Below are positions 10,280 to 21,724 of a DNA stretch of 64,000 nucleotides, one piece after another. Positions within the stretch are counted from its first letter, which is position 1. Every line of letters begins with the position of its first letter. Where the stretch lies: contig CM060691.1 in NCBI GenBank assembly GCA_030686995.1, positions 88,099,055 to 88,163,054 on the forward strand. The letters are read 5' to 3'. Made by a program: the position numbers and the translations under genes. The DNA comes from Artemisia argyi (taxonomy: Eukaryota > Streptophyta > Magnoliopsida > Asterales > Asteraceae). The notes beneath the pieces were generated by a model. That model searched no databases and was not told where the DNA came from. It was given only the letters and a program-made list of their open reading frames with translations.

Positions 10280-12928
10280 GTAAAGAAAAAGAGAAGAAAA
10301 AGAGTAGTAGTTAGGTTTTATTTTTCTTAGTATAATTTTAGATCGAATGTAATTTAACTTAGGGAATCATTTTCTAATTTAGTGTTGTAATCTCTGTTGT
10401 AATATTGAAATTATCCTTTTAATCAAATCATTTCAGTTCTGGTCATATATATTTCACAGTTACAATTCATTATATAGACTAAAAATTCCATTTTGCTTAA
10501 ACAAGCTCTCATAAGCTTCCATCCCTGTGCATTTAGTTTATTCAAGCTTATTATAGTTTGTTGTCAAACATTAGTTGTGTTCAAAGATCAGTTTATTGCA
10601 AAAAGTCCAGAAGTCAATGAAAGTCAACAAGAGGAGCAATATTGTGTTGAGGTGATTTAACAGGATGATTATGATGGCATTTGGTTTAAAACTCCAAGGG
10701 GAGTAGTAGGATGGTGTTTTTGAGTTCCCGAGTCACCTTTGTGCTTGAATCATATGTAAGACTGTTTCTACTTTTTAAATTGTCTTTGCATAATTTTCAA
10801 GTTGTGGTTATAATTTCTCTTTGTTGCTCACTATTGCTTATTTATACTTGTTTCATGTTAGTTTAAGTTTAGAATCCAAATTCATGGTTTAAAATATCCA
10901 ACTGCTTTGTAAAATTTCCATTTCAGTTTTTAAGGGTGTGTTTGGATCAGCCTATTCAGCTATCTTATGGTTGTAGTTTTGTTGTTATTTTGTTTTAGCC
11001 ATGCTACACTAGGTTGTTTTAGGTCAGTTTAAGCCTTAATTTCAAGGTCCAACTGCCCAAAGTCAAAATCCCACCCCATTACCCCTCACAGTCCACTGTT
11101 GGATCAGTGGGTACCCCATTTTCACCCATTTGGTTTAAATATGATGCATCAATCTTAATTTGGTTTCAAACCATCTCATTATAACATCCTAGGTTAGTTT
11201 AGATCAGCCAAAGTTCATATTAGTCAAACTATTTAGTTTTTTAGAAAAAGTCAAATGGTGCATTTTCAGATTTTTCCAAAAGTTCTAGTAATTTTATAGA
11301 ATTTTTTGGTTGTTTTCATGGTATGAAACTTGTTTAATTTTGTTTTCCCCCAGCTCAACTTTCATTTCCTATCATCATTTTATTTTTGCAAATTTTTGGG
11401 TGGACCCCACATTGCCCCAAAGAGGGGTGCAGGGCTGCTGAGCCCCCTGCTGCAGCAGATAGCAGTCTCACCACCACCACTTGGTGGTGGTTTTCTGGCC
11501 ATCTCATTGGTCCATAACCCTACCACTTAGCTCAATTCCACTCACCTCCTACCAGGCTTGAAGTTTTGACCCAAGCTTTGACCTCAAAGCCTGTGGACCC
11601 CACCTAAATCAAAGCTTCTAATCTGTCCCATTTTTCAGTACCAAACAATGTGCTAAGTGCTTTTTAATACCTTATTAGCTTATTCTGAGTACCTCAAGTG
11701 TCTTTTCTAGCTTATTCATGATCCATTAGCTTATTTTGACCAGAAACACCCAGAGTGGGTCCCACCACATGCCATTTTAGCTTATTTTTCCTTTGGGTCA
11801 ACAAAAGTCAACTGTCTTGACTTTTGGCTTATTCCAGCTTATTTTTAAGTTTCCAAAAAGTTTGTTTTTACAAAAGTTTATTGTTTTTAAGTATAAAATA
11901 GGTTTGTAAAAGAAAAATCAAGAAAAACAAATTTAAAATTAAGTGATAGTTTCTATTTAATGTAATTTAATTTTAATTTTCATTTTTAAATTTTTGTTAA
12001 GTACTTGTCAATTTTATATTTTTATTAATTACCTCATATATTAAAGTATTTATAATAAATTTTTCAGATTTTTATTTTACCATTTGGTATTTATTAGAAT
12101 TAATATTAGTTTTATTAGAACTTAATTAATATTAAGTTTAAAATAGCATTATTAGTTTTTATTAAGTGAAACTTAGTTTTTATATTTTTTATAGCTTTTA
12201 TAGGTTATAAAGTAATTTTAGAAATTTTCTTAGAATTTTAACTGTTCATTTAGTATTTTTCTTAATTTAAAATAGTTAATTAGTTAATTAGTAATTAATT
12301 AGTAATTAATTAATAGAAAATTCACAAAAAGACAAAAATATTTATTTTTATTTTTTATACTTTCTTCAAGTTCTTTTTAAGGTTTATAAAATATTTTTGT
12401 AAATTCTTAGTTTATTTTGTAACCTTTATTAATTTTAGTATTATTTTAAATTAGATTTAATATAGTTTTAAGTAATTAAATAGAATTTAAATATTAAAAT
12501 AATCATTTTAATAACTTTATTTTCATTTTAAATCTTCTTTTATCTTTTAATTTGTAAAAAGTTCATTTTCACCCCCTGGGTGTTTTCAGATTCCCGTTTT
12601 CACTTTTTATTTTGTACGTCTACGTTTTATTTAAACGTAACGTACGCATTTTTAGGTTTTTATCGTTTCTGGTTTTTCCTTATTTCTCGTCTTATTCATA
12701 TAGCTTGTTTAAGCTATGTCGTTGTAAATTCCTTAGTTTAATCTCACTCAAACCCATTTTCATCCAAATTCACCCGATCACGAAGCCGTTTCATAACCAT
12801 CACACCTCGTCGGGACATACGACCCGGGGAAACCTTATACTTCCGCGGAGCATTGACTCTAGGCTGTTTGACTTTGTTGACCATTCCTTGGTCAATATAA
12901 GTTAGGTGGTTTAGGCTCAATCAACTTT

Positions 12929-12946
12929 TGGCGCCGCTGCCGGGGA
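12929..12946 (+). other. Primer-binding site 1 of element C, Asp tRNA type
   Basis: TGGCGCCGCTGCCGGGGA starts 5 bases after the LTR end. It is one base from the Asp-tRNA site I recall for plant Tat/Athila-type elements. Confidence 0.85.
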
Positions 12947-13172
12947 GGTTGTGCGCGTTTATCTAAACGGTTTTTCTGATTAGTGTCTTTGGAATTCGTT
13001 CCATTGTACATTTATCCATCCTTGTTCATATTTTCATAAAAACAAAAACCCAAAAAGATTTTCCTTCTCATTTGTACAAAATGTATTTCCAAAAACCCAA
13101 AAATATTCACCTTAACCCTCTCACATCTTTGATTCTTCATCCCTACCCCTCTCAAACCATTTGATTCTTTCT

Positions 13173-15059
13173 ATGTCTCACCCGCACCTTCTGGTTTGCC
13201 AATGGTGTGGTAATCCTCATAATGGTGGCAATTGCCCCAGTTGTGGCATGGTTGAGTCGGGAAACGGGTCTGTCTATAACCAGAATCCTTATTCCTACCA
13301 TGACACAACTGATTCATTCCATCAGTTACCACATCATCAGTCTCAGCAGTTTAACTGTTGTGAGTACTGTGGTGGTTCACACTACAGTTATGATTGTCAA
13401 TCGGGAAACACGCTTGTCTATGAGCAGTTTCCCGATAGCAATTGTAATTCTAGCACATACAACCCACAGCCACATCAGTATTACTGTTGTGATTACTGTG
13501 GAGGTCCACACTCTAGCTCGGATTGTCAAACAAGGAATCCATTTCCTTGTAACAATTACGACTATTCATTTTCAGACCCACCTCCACATCACGATATGAT
13601 TCACACAACTCCTCAAGAAACCGAGCAAGACCTTTTAATAAAGGCTTTTGATATTTTAAAAGAACTTAAGGAGGAGTTGGTTACTGCACCGTTTCGAGAC
13701 TCTCGTGAGAAATCTATGGCAGAATTACTTGCTGAAGAACGAGAGGCTAGAAACGAATTGAGTATGGAGGAATTACTTGTCTTAGAACAAGCAGCCATCA
13801 CACGTGCCAAATTTCGTCAAGCTGCTCTTCTAGACTATTATGATGATAGTGATATTGAAGACACCCTCGATATTCTTCAATTTTATAAGGGTTCGTCTGA
13901 TTCATCACTTGTGATTCCTCCCACGGAATATCAGGGAGAAAATAATGAGACGGGGAAGTTACTAGCCATTGAACAAATGGAACTTGAAAATTCCATGAAT
14001 GCTAGCTCCTCTCATCTCCCTCAGTCTGTTGTTATCACACCCGAGGTTCACACTCACCCTCCGATCATGGGGGATGAGCATCTTAGCACTGTTCCTAATA
14101 AGGAATCGGACGAATTAATAAAGTCTAGTGTTGAGATCCTTATCCCAATCCCAGGAGAGTCACAGGGAACTTTGGATGATATGTGTGATATTCCTTCACC
14201 CATTGAGTGTCCTAAAGATCAATTTGAGACTTTCTCAGATTTTAGCGATGATTGCACATCTTATGGAGACATCGAGTATGTTGAGGCATCAGTTCCGCAA
14301 ACTGATGCTGATCATCTTCTTGAGGAGTTCGCTGATGAACTTGCTCACATCGATCCACTTTCATTGGAAAGTGATGATGGTCTCCTTGATTTCCAAGCCG
14401 ATCTGGGAGAAATTGAAAGTCTCCTATATCATGATCCGTCACTCACTTCTGATCCCAACAGTCCAACAGAGAATAATATTCACTTTGTTCCCGAAACTTT
14501 CAATACTACTCTCACCAATCCTCTATTTGAATTCGACTCTAAATTCACTTTGATTTCTGATAATCCACTCTTTGGTACTCAGATTGAGGATTGTGATGAG
14601 TCTATTCCGGAACATGAGTTCCCTGATTCACATCTTGTGAATGATTCTCTTCATGAGGAGTTCTCCGGTGAACTCGCTCATCAGTTTGATATCCCGGGGG
14701 GAGATGCTCTCAATCATGAGAATTTGCAAAATCCCACCCACCCTCCCGGGTTGTTTACGAGCTTACCTTTTGAAATCCAAACTCAGGCTACGGAGCCTGC
14801 TCTCGAGGAAGAAGATCAAATCATGCTTTTCGTCATGGTTTTCTTCCTTTTCTTCACCTATACGGTGACTTCTTCTCTTCTTCACTCCTTCGGGAGTGAG
14901 GACACTATATTTGATCCCGGCATTTTCATGTATCATTATCTTGAGCCGGTTACTTATCTCATCGGTGTGGAACTTTCACGTGCTTCATATGTTTGTCCAA
15001 ACATTTTGAATGAAAGTCCGATTGAGATCACTTCTTCCACATTCCCCAATGACAAATAA
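13173..15059 (+). CDS. Element C ORF, copy 1: triple zinc-knuckle, acidic, membrane-segment protein
   Basis: 628 residues from the ATG at 13173 (MSHPHLL). Three CX2CX3HX4C knuckles lie at about residues 9-21, 62-75 and 105-118 (CQWCGNPHNGGNC, CEYCGGSHYSYDC, CDYCGGPHSSSDC). The same spacing occurs in the E-family Gag. A helical charged segment follows (about 150-250), then a long acidic region with two related motifs (LLEEFADELAH, LHEEFSGELAH). One strongly hydrophobic stretch at about 550-573 (MLFVMVFFLFF) looks like a membrane segment, with a tail of about 55 residues. I see no Gag capsid domain, protease or RT. It is the only long ORF in the body. It could be an Env-like or Gag-accessory protein; function unknown. 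Confidence 0.8.
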   Translation: MSHPHLLVCQWCGNPHNGGNCPSCGMVESGNGSVYNQNPYSYHDTTDSFHQLPHHQSQQFNCCEYCGGSHYSYDCQSGNTLVYEQFPDSNCNSSTYNPQPHQYYCCDYCGGPHSSSDCQTRNPFPCNNYDYSFSDPPPHHDMIHTTPQETEQDLLIKAFDILKELKEELVTAPFRDSREKSMAELLAEEREARNELSMEELLVLEQAAITRAKFRQAALLDYYDDSDIEDTLDILQFYKGSSDSSLVIPPTEYQGENNETGKLLAIEQMELENSMNASSSHLPQSVVITPEVHTHPPIMGDEHLSTVPNKESDELIKSSVEILIPIPGESQGTLDDMCDIPSPIECPKDQFETFSDFSDDCTSYGDIEYVEASVPQTDADHLLEEFADELAHIDPLSLESDDGLLDFQADLGEIESLLYHDPSLTSDPNSPTENNIHFVPETFNTTLTNPLFEFDSKFTLISDNPLFGTQIEDCDESIPEHEFPDSHLVNDSLHEEFSGELAHQFDIPGGDALNHENLQNPTHPPGLFTSLPFEIQTQATEPALEEEDQIMLFVMVFFLFFTYTVTSSLLHSFGSEDTIFDPGIFMYHYLEPVTYLIGVELSRASYVCPNILNESPIEITSSTFPNDK

Positions 15060-15068
15060 ATTAGGGGT

Positions 15069-15088
15069 CGAGTCAAGCTAGCGACTCG
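15069..15088 (+). other. Post-stop hairpin, element C copy 1
   Basis: CGAGTC pairs with GACTCG around loop AAGCTAGC, beginning 9 bases after the ORF stop. A similar hairpin with AGCTA in the loop follows the ORF in E1 (50889-50907) and F (45410-45428). Confidence 0.65.
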
Positions 15089-15113
15089 GTAAACAAAAAC
15101 AGTAGCAGGCATA

Positions 15114-15291
15114 TAGGGTTTTCACCCTAAGTGTGGGGGAGTCCCCCATGCTATGGTTACTTATGATGTGAAAAAACAAAATGGTGTTTTCCACGCTTAG
15201 CTTGTAATGTTGCCCTTTTACGTTCAAAATGTCGGCATAATAGCTGGGATTTTGAATATTGAGGACAATATTCATGCTTAGTGTGGGGGGG
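15114..15291 (+). other. Two hairpin plus purine-tract modules in element C 3' noncoding region
   Basis: First: TAGGGT / ACCCTA around TTTC (15114-15129), followed directly by AGTGTGGGGGAG. Second: TGAATATTG / CAATATTCA around AGGA (15253-15274), followed by TTAGTGTGGGGGGG (15278-15291). The G run of the second can also pair with CCCCC near 15343. Both resemble the true hairpin and purine tract at 15817-15853. Copies exist in body 2 (the second at 21918-21939). Confidence 0.65.
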
Positions 15292-15439
15292 TATTCGCTA
15301 TTCTAGCGAATTTTATCACATTTTACTATAGAATACCCCCGTTTTTGCCAAAATTTCAAAAAATTTCAAAAAATTTTTCACTGGTGCTTTAAAATTTTTG
15401 TGGTAATCAGTCCGCCTTGTCTAACCGACAAAAGGGATT

Positions 15440-15812
15440 GGCTAGTCCAGGAGCAAACGGCTCTTGGTAAAGACATATCAAATCCGTTTACGGCTGGCAA
15501 TTTGCCCAAAATTGTATGGTTCATCAACTCCCCAAAAACAAATGAGTTGGCTAGCCCGCAAGATTATGGCTTGTGGTAAAGGCCGTGGAAAATCCATAAT
15601 TGGTAATCAGCTCACCAAGATGTTGACTATTCCATCAAGAGCTGGCTAGTCCAGAAGCAAACGGCTTTTGGTAAAGACTACTCAAATCCGTTGAAAGCTG
15701 GTGGTTTGCTCAAAATCACACGGTTATCAGGTGTGCCACAGTTCTTACACCTGGCTACTCCAGAAGTGATGGCTTTTGGTAAAGAGTTTTTCAAATCCAT
15801 CAAGTTTTCAAA
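15440..15812 (+). repeat. Four-unit repeat of covarying stem-loops, element C copy 1
   Basis: Units start at 15440, 15548, 15644 and 15753 (spacing 108, 96, 109). Each begins GGCTAG or GGCTAC and contains a stem around a conserved loop of 23-24 nt that includes TTGGTAAAGA or a close variant. Stems: AAACGG/CCGTTT, ATTATGG/CCATAAT, AACGG/CCGTT, TGATGG/CCATCA. The stem sequences differ but pairing is kept in all four, which is a compensatory pattern. Units 1 and 3, and units 2 and 4, are more alike, which suggests an older 204-bp duplication. No coding capacity. Confidence 0.8.
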
Positions 15813-15816
15813 ACAG

Positions 15817-15853
15817 TATTGCTAGGGACTAGCAATAGTTTAGTGTGGGGGAT
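15817..15853 (+). other. Hairpin and polypurine tract before LTR 2, element C
   Basis: TATTGCTAG / CTAGCAATA with loop GGA at 15817-15837, then GTTTAGTGTGGGGGAT up to the LTR start at 15854. The tract is the expected plus-strand primer site. The hairpin ends 16 nt from the LTR. Confidence 0.8.
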
Positions 15854-18800
15854 TGATGAGTACTCAAACACTCATCATTTTTGGTCTAATCTGAACTGCA
15901 AAACATACAAAAACACTCAGAAATGCATCAAAAGACCAAAAATATTTCAAAAATGTGTTTTATATGTTTTAGATGCAAAATGAGCAAAAACAAATGAAAA
16001 ACGCACAAAGTTTGCAAAATTGGCAGTTTCAGTCCCCCAACTTTCATAAAATTACAAAACTAGTCCCTGGATATTCAAAATATGGAAAATTATCACCAAA
16101 GGTCATTTTGAAATCATAAAATGTCATATTTAGTCCTTTGGTGAAAAATTGGAAAGTTTTGGAAATTTACGAAATTAGTCCCTGGAGTTTCAATAATTGG
16201 CAGATTCGGTCCCTGGTGGGATAATTTTGAAAGAAAAATCATTTTTAGTCCTTGGAAGTTCAAAAATGTTCAAATTTGGTCCTTGGATAAAAGATTTTAC
16301 AAAATGGCAATTTTAGTCCTCGGACTTTGAAAATTATCATTTTTAGTCCCCGGGTGATTTAAAATGGAAAATCACATTTTTGGTCCTTTGGTTGTTTTAA
16401 CATGGCAAGTTTAATCCTTTTGATATCTTTTGAAACTTGTCAATACAGGTCCCTACACTTTTCATAAATTACAACTATGGTCCTTGTTTTTTTTACTACT
16501 TAAACAAATGGACCCTTTGTTTTATTTTAATCCAAATAACTAAACCCAACAACCAAATCCACCCTTGCCTGATCCAGTAACCCAATCCCATGCCAAGCCC
16601 ACCAAAATTCGGCCCACTCCTAAAATAATAATACCCTGGTTCGTTGACCTGGTCAAACAAACACACCCCCGACCCACTGTTCATCACCATCTCCTTCCCC
16701 CATTTCCAGCTTCCATGTTCCCCCCCCCTCCTCCAAAGTCTTCACCAACCTCACCAAACCCAATTAATACCCTTACCTTTCCCCCTCCTCATTAATGTAC
16801 CCACCAAATCCTCCCAACTACCCAATCCCACTCAAAATTACTTTTCCCGCCAAATCCAAATTAAAGGATGGGATTGATTTGGAGCCATCCAATGGCTAAG
16901 AAAGCAAGTGGGAAAGAAGATGGAGTACTCAGGGACTATAAAAAGTAAAGAAAAAGAGAAGAAAAAGAGTAGTAGTTAGGTTTTATTTTTCTTAGTATAA
17001 TTTTAGATCGAATGTAATTTAACTTAGGGACTCATTTTCTAATTTAGTGTTGTAATCTCTGTTGTAATATTGAAATTATCCTTTTAATCAAATCATTTCA
17101 GTTCTGGTCATATATATTTCACAGTTACAATTCATTATATAGACTAAAAATTCCATTTTGCTTAAAGAAGCTCTCATATGCTTCCATCCCTGTGCATTTA
17201 GTTTATTCAAGCTTATTATAGTTTGTTGTCAAGCATTAGTTGTGTTCAAAGATCAGTTTATTGCAAAAAGTCCAGAAGTCAATGAAAGTCAACAAGAGGA
17301 GCAATATTGTGTTGAGGTGATTTAACAGGATGATTATGATGGCATTTGGTTTAAAACTCCAAGGGGAGTAGTAGGATGGTGTTTTTGAGTTCCTGAGTCA
17401 CCTTTGTGCTTGAATCATATGTAAGACTGTTTCTACTTTTTAAATTGTCTTTGCATAATTTTCAAGTTGTGGTTATAATTGCTCTTTGTTGCTCACTATT
17501 GCTTATTTATACTTGTTTCATGTTAGTTTAAGTTTAGAATCCAAATTCATGGTTTAAAATATCCAACTGCTTTGTAAAATTTCCATTTCAGTTTTTAAGG
17601 GTGTGTTTGGATCAGCCTATTAAGCTATCTTATGGTTGTAGTTTTGTTGTTATTTTGTTTTAGCCATGCTACACTAGGTTGTTTTAGGTCAGTTTAAGCC
17701 TTAATTTCAAGTCCCAACTGCCCAAAGTCAAAATCCCACCCCATTACCCCTCACAGTCCACTGTTGGATCAGTGGGTACCCCATTTTCACCCATTTGGTT
17801 TAAATATGATGCATCAATCTTAATTTGGTTTCAAACCATCTCATTATAACATCCTAGGTTAGTTTAGATCACCCAAAGTTCATATTAGTCAAACTATTTA
17901 GTTTTTTAGAAAAAGTCAAATGGTGCATTTTCAGATTTTTCCAAAAGTTCTAGTAATTTTATAGAATTTTGTGGTTGTTTTCATGGTATGAAACTTGTTT
18001 AATTTTGTTTTCCCCCAGCTCAACTTTCATTTCCTATCATCATTTTATTTTTGCAAATTTTTGGGTGGACCCCACATTGCCCCAAAGAGGGGTGCAGGGC
18101 TGCTGAGCCCCCTGCTGCAGCAGATAGCAGTCTCACCACCACCACTTGGTAGTGGTTTTCTGGCCATCTCATTGGTCCATAACCCTACCACTTAGCTCAA
18201 TTCCACTCACCTCCTACCAGGCTTGAAGTTTTGACCCAAGCTTTGACCTCAAAGCCTGTGGACCCCACCTAAATCAAAGCTTCTAATCTGTCCCATTTTT
18301 CAGTACCAAACAATGTGCTAAGTGCTTTTTAATACCTTATTAGCTTATTCTGAGTACCTCAAGTGTCTTTTCTAGCTTATTCATGATCCATTAGCTTATT
18401 TTGACCAGAAACACCCAGAGTGGGTCCCACCACATGCCATTTTAGCTTATTTTTCCTTTGGGTCAACAAAAGTCAACTGTCTTGACTTTTGGCTTATTCC
18501 AGCTTATTTTTAAGTTTCCAAAAAGTTTGTTTTTACAAAAGTTTATTGTTTTTAAGTATAAAATAGGTTTGTAAAAGAAAAATCAAGAAAAACAAATTTA
18601 AAATTAAGTGATAGTTTCTATTTAATGTAATTTAATTTTAATTTTCATTTTTAAATTTTTGTTAAGTACTTGTCAATTTTATATTTTTATTAATTACCTC
18701 ATATATTAAAGTATTTATAATAAATTTTTCAGATTTTTATTTTACCATTTGGTATTTATTAGAATTAATATTAGTTTTATTAGAACTTAATTAATATTAA

Positions 18801-19588
18801 GTTTAAAATAGCATTATTAGTTTTTATTAAGTGAAACTTAGTTTTTATATTTTTTATAGCTTTTATAGGTTATAAAGTAATTTTAGAAATTTTCTTAGAA
18901 TTTTAACTGTTCATTTAGTATTTTTCTTAATTTAAAATAGTTAATTAGTTAATTAGTAATTAATTAGTAATTAATTAATAGAAAATTCACAAAAAGACAA
19001 AAATATTTATTTTTATTTTTTATACTTTCTTCAAGTTCTTTTTAAGGTTTATAAAATATTTTTGTAAATTCTTAGTTTATTTTGTAACCTTTATTAATTT
19101 TAGTATTATTTTAAATTAGATTTAATATAGTTTTAAGTAATTAAATAGAATTTAAATATTAAAATAATCATTTTAATAACTTTATTTTCATTTTAAATCT
19201 TCTTTTATCTTTTAATTTGTAAAAAGTTCATTTTCACCCCCTGGGTGTTTTCAGATTCCCGTTTTCACTTTTTATTTTGTACGTCTACGTTTTATTTAAA
19301 CGTAACGTACGCGTTTTTAGGTTTTTATCGTTTCTGGTTTTTCCTTATTTCTCGTCTTATTCATATAGCTTGTTTAAGCTATTTCGTTGTAAATTCCTTA
19401 GTTTAATCTCACTCAAACCCATTTTCATCCAAATTCACCCGATCACGAAGCCGTTTCATAACCATCACACCTCGTCGGGACATACGACCCGGGGAAACCT
19501 TATACTTCCGCGGAGCATTGACTCTAGGCTGTTTGACTTTGTTGACCATTCCTTGGTCAATATAAGTTAGGTGGTTTAGGCTCAATCA
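15854..19588 (+). repeat. Element C LTR 2 (middle, mosaic)
   Basis: 3735 bp. It agrees with LTR 3 against LTR 1 at about 14 sites up to about 17971 and agrees with LTR 1 against LTR 3 at four sites from about 18723 onward. It has several private changes. Its 3' end is followed by a PBS and its 5' end is preceded by a purine tract, so it serves as both a 3' and a 5' LTR. Confidence 0.92.
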
Positions 19589-19593
19589 ACTTT

Positions 19594-19611
19594 TGGCGCC
19601 GCTGCCGGGGA
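19594..19611 (+). other. Primer-binding site 2 of element C
   Basis: The same 18-base Asp-type site as at 12929, following LTR 2. Confidence 0.85.
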
Positions 19612-19837
19612 GGTTGTGCGCGTTTATCTAAACGGTTTTTCTGATTAGTGTCTTTGGAATTCGTTCCATTGTACATTTATCCATCCTTGTTCATATTTTC
19701 ATAAAAACAAAAACCCAAAAAGATTTTCCTTCTCATTTGTACAAAATGTATTTCCAAAAACCCAAAAATATTCACCTTAACCCTCTCACATCTTTGATTC
19801 TTCATCCCTACCCCTCTCAAACCATTTGATTCTTTCT

Positions 19838-21724
19838 ATGTCTCACCCGCACCTTCTGGTTTGCCAATGGTGTGGTAATCCTCATAATGGTGGCAATTGC
19901 CCCAGTTGTGGCATGGTTGAGTCGGGAAACGGGTCTGTCTATAACCAGAATCCTTATTCCTACCATGACACAACTGATTCATTCCATCAGTTACCACATC
20001 ATCAGTCTCAGCAGTTTAACTGTTGTGAGTACTGTGGTGGTTCACACTACAGTTATGATTGTCAATCGGGAAACACGCTTGTCTATGAGCAGTTTCCCGA
20101 TAGCAATTGTAATTCTAGCACATACAACCCACAGCCACATCAGTATTACTGTTGTGATTACTGTGGAGGTCCACACTCTAGCTCGGATTGTCAAACAAGG
20201 AATCCATTTCCTTGTAACAATTACGACTATTCATTTTCAGACCCACCTCCACATCACGATATGATTCACACAACTCCTCAAGAAACCGAGCAAGACCTTT
20301 TAATAAAGGCTCTTGATATTTTAAAAGAACTTAAGGAGGAGTTGGTTACTGCACCGTTTCGAGACTCTCGTGAGAAATCTATGGCAGAATTACTTGCTGA
20401 AGAACGAGAGGCTAGAAACGAATTGAGTATGGAGGAATTACTTGTCTTAGAACAAGCAGCCATCACACGTGCCAAATTTCGTCAAGCTGCTCTTCTAGAC
20501 TATTATGATGATAGTGATATTGAAGACACCCTCGATATTCTTCAATTTTATAAGGGTTCGTCTGATTCATCACTTGTGATTCCTCCCACGGAATATCAGG
20601 GAGAAAATAATGAGACGGGGAAGTTACTAGCCATTGAACAAATGGAACTTGAAAATTCCATGAATGCTAGCTCCTCTCATCTCCCTCAGTCTGTTGTTAT
20701 CACACCCGAGGTTCACACTCACCCTCCGATCATGGGGGATGAGCATCTTAGCACTGTTCCTAATAAGGAATCGGACGAATTAATAAAGTCTAGTGTTGAG
20801 ATCCTTATCCCAATCCCAGGAGAGTCACAGGGAACTTTGGATGATATGTGTGATATTCCTTCACCCATTGAGTGTCCTAAAGATCAATTTGAGACTTTCT
20901 CAGATTTTAGCGATGATTGCACATCTTATGGAGACATCGAGTATGTTGAGGCATCAGTTCCGCAAACTGATGCTGATCATCTTCTTGAGGAGTTCGCTGA
21001 TGAACTTGCTCACATCGATCCACTTTCATTGGAAAGTGATGATGGTCTCCTTGATTTCCAAGCCGATCTGGGAGAAATTGAAAGTCTCCTATATCATGAT
21101 CCGTCACTCACTTCTGATCCCAACAGTCCAACAGAGAATAATATTCACTTTGTTCCCGAAACTTTCAATACTACTCTCACCAATCCTCTATTTGAATTCG
21201 ACTCTGAATTCACTTTGATTTCTGATAATCCACTCTTTGGTACTCAGATTGAGGATTGTGATGAGTCTATTCCGGAACATGAGTTCCCTGATTCACATCT
21301 TGTGAATGATTCTCTTCATGAGGAGTTCTCCGGTGAACTCGCTCATCAGTTTGATATCCCGGGGGGAGATGCTCTCAATCATGAGAATTTGCAAAATCCC
21401 ACCCACCCTCCCGGGTTGTTTACGAGCTTACCTTTTGAAATCCAAACTCAGGCTACGGAGCCTGCTCTCGAGGAAGAAGATCAAATCATGCTTTTCGTCA
21501 TGGTTTTCTTCCTTTTCTTCACCTATACGGTGACTTCTTCTCTTCTTCACTCCTTCGGGAGTGAGGACACTATATTTGATCCCGGCATTTTCATGTATCA
21601 TTATCTTGAGCCGGTTACTTATCTCATCGGTGTGGAACTTTCACGTGCTTCATATGTTTGTCCAAACATTTTGAATGAAAGTCCGATTGAGATCACTTCT
21701 TCCACATTCCCCAATGACAAATAA
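19838..21724 (+). CDS. Element C ORF, copy 2
   Basis: 628 residues from the ATG at 19838. It differs from copy 1 by two amino acids that I can see: Phe to Leu in the KAFDILKEL segment and Lys to Glu in the FDSKFTL segment. Knuckles, acidic motifs and the membrane segment are unchanged. Two intact copies with almost no difference fit a recent tandem duplication. Confidence 0.8.
   Translation: MSHPHLLVCQWCGNPHNGGNCPSCGMVESGNGSVYNQNPYSYHDTTDSFHQLPHHQSQQFNCCEYCGGSHYSYDCQSGNTLVYEQFPDSNCNSSTYNPQPHQYYCCDYCGGPHSSSDCQTRNPFPCNNYDYSFSDPPPHHDMIHTTPQETEQDLLIKALDILKELKEELVTAPFRDSREKSMAELLAEEREARNELSMEELLVLEQAAITRAKFRQAALLDYYDDSDIEDTLDILQFYKGSSDSSLVIPPTEYQGENNETGKLLAIEQMELENSMNASSSHLPQSVVITPEVHTHPPIMGDEHLSTVPNKESDELIKSSVEILIPIPGESQGTLDDMCDIPSPIECPKDQFETFSDFSDDCTSYGDIEYVEASVPQTDADHLLEEFADELAHIDPLSLESDDGLLDFQADLGEIESLLYHDPSLTSDPNSPTENNIHFVPETFNTTLTNPLFEFDSEFTLISDNPLFGTQIEDCDESIPEHEFPDSHLVNDSLHEEFSGELAHQFDIPGGDALNHENLQNPTHPPGLFTSLPFEIQTQATEPALEEEDQIMLFVMVFFLFFTYTVTSSLLHSFGSEDTIFDPGIFMYHYLEPVTYLIGVELSRASYVCPNILNESPIEITSSTFPNDK

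Larger units (their letters stand above)
9191..12923 (+). repeat. Element C LTR 1
   Basis: 3733 bp, TGATGAGTGC to CTCAATCA. U3 holds a TAGTCC repeat array (9365-9825) and a TATA box (10272). GCTTATT recurs about seven times at 11680-11850. A strongly AT-rich stretch runs 11860-12560. A palindrome at 12614-12645 is built on GTACGT and ACGTTT. A hairpin at 12877-12895 (TTGACCA / TGGTCAA, loop TTCCT) lies 28 bp before the LTR end. It is the most diverged of the three LTRs in its 5' two thirds. Confidence 0.92.

Noticed and set aside
12612..12905. A 97-codon ORF in LTR 1 of element C (and 19277-19570)
   Set aside because: It is in the U5 part of the LTR, has no recognisable domain, and is deleted in LTR 3 without other effect.
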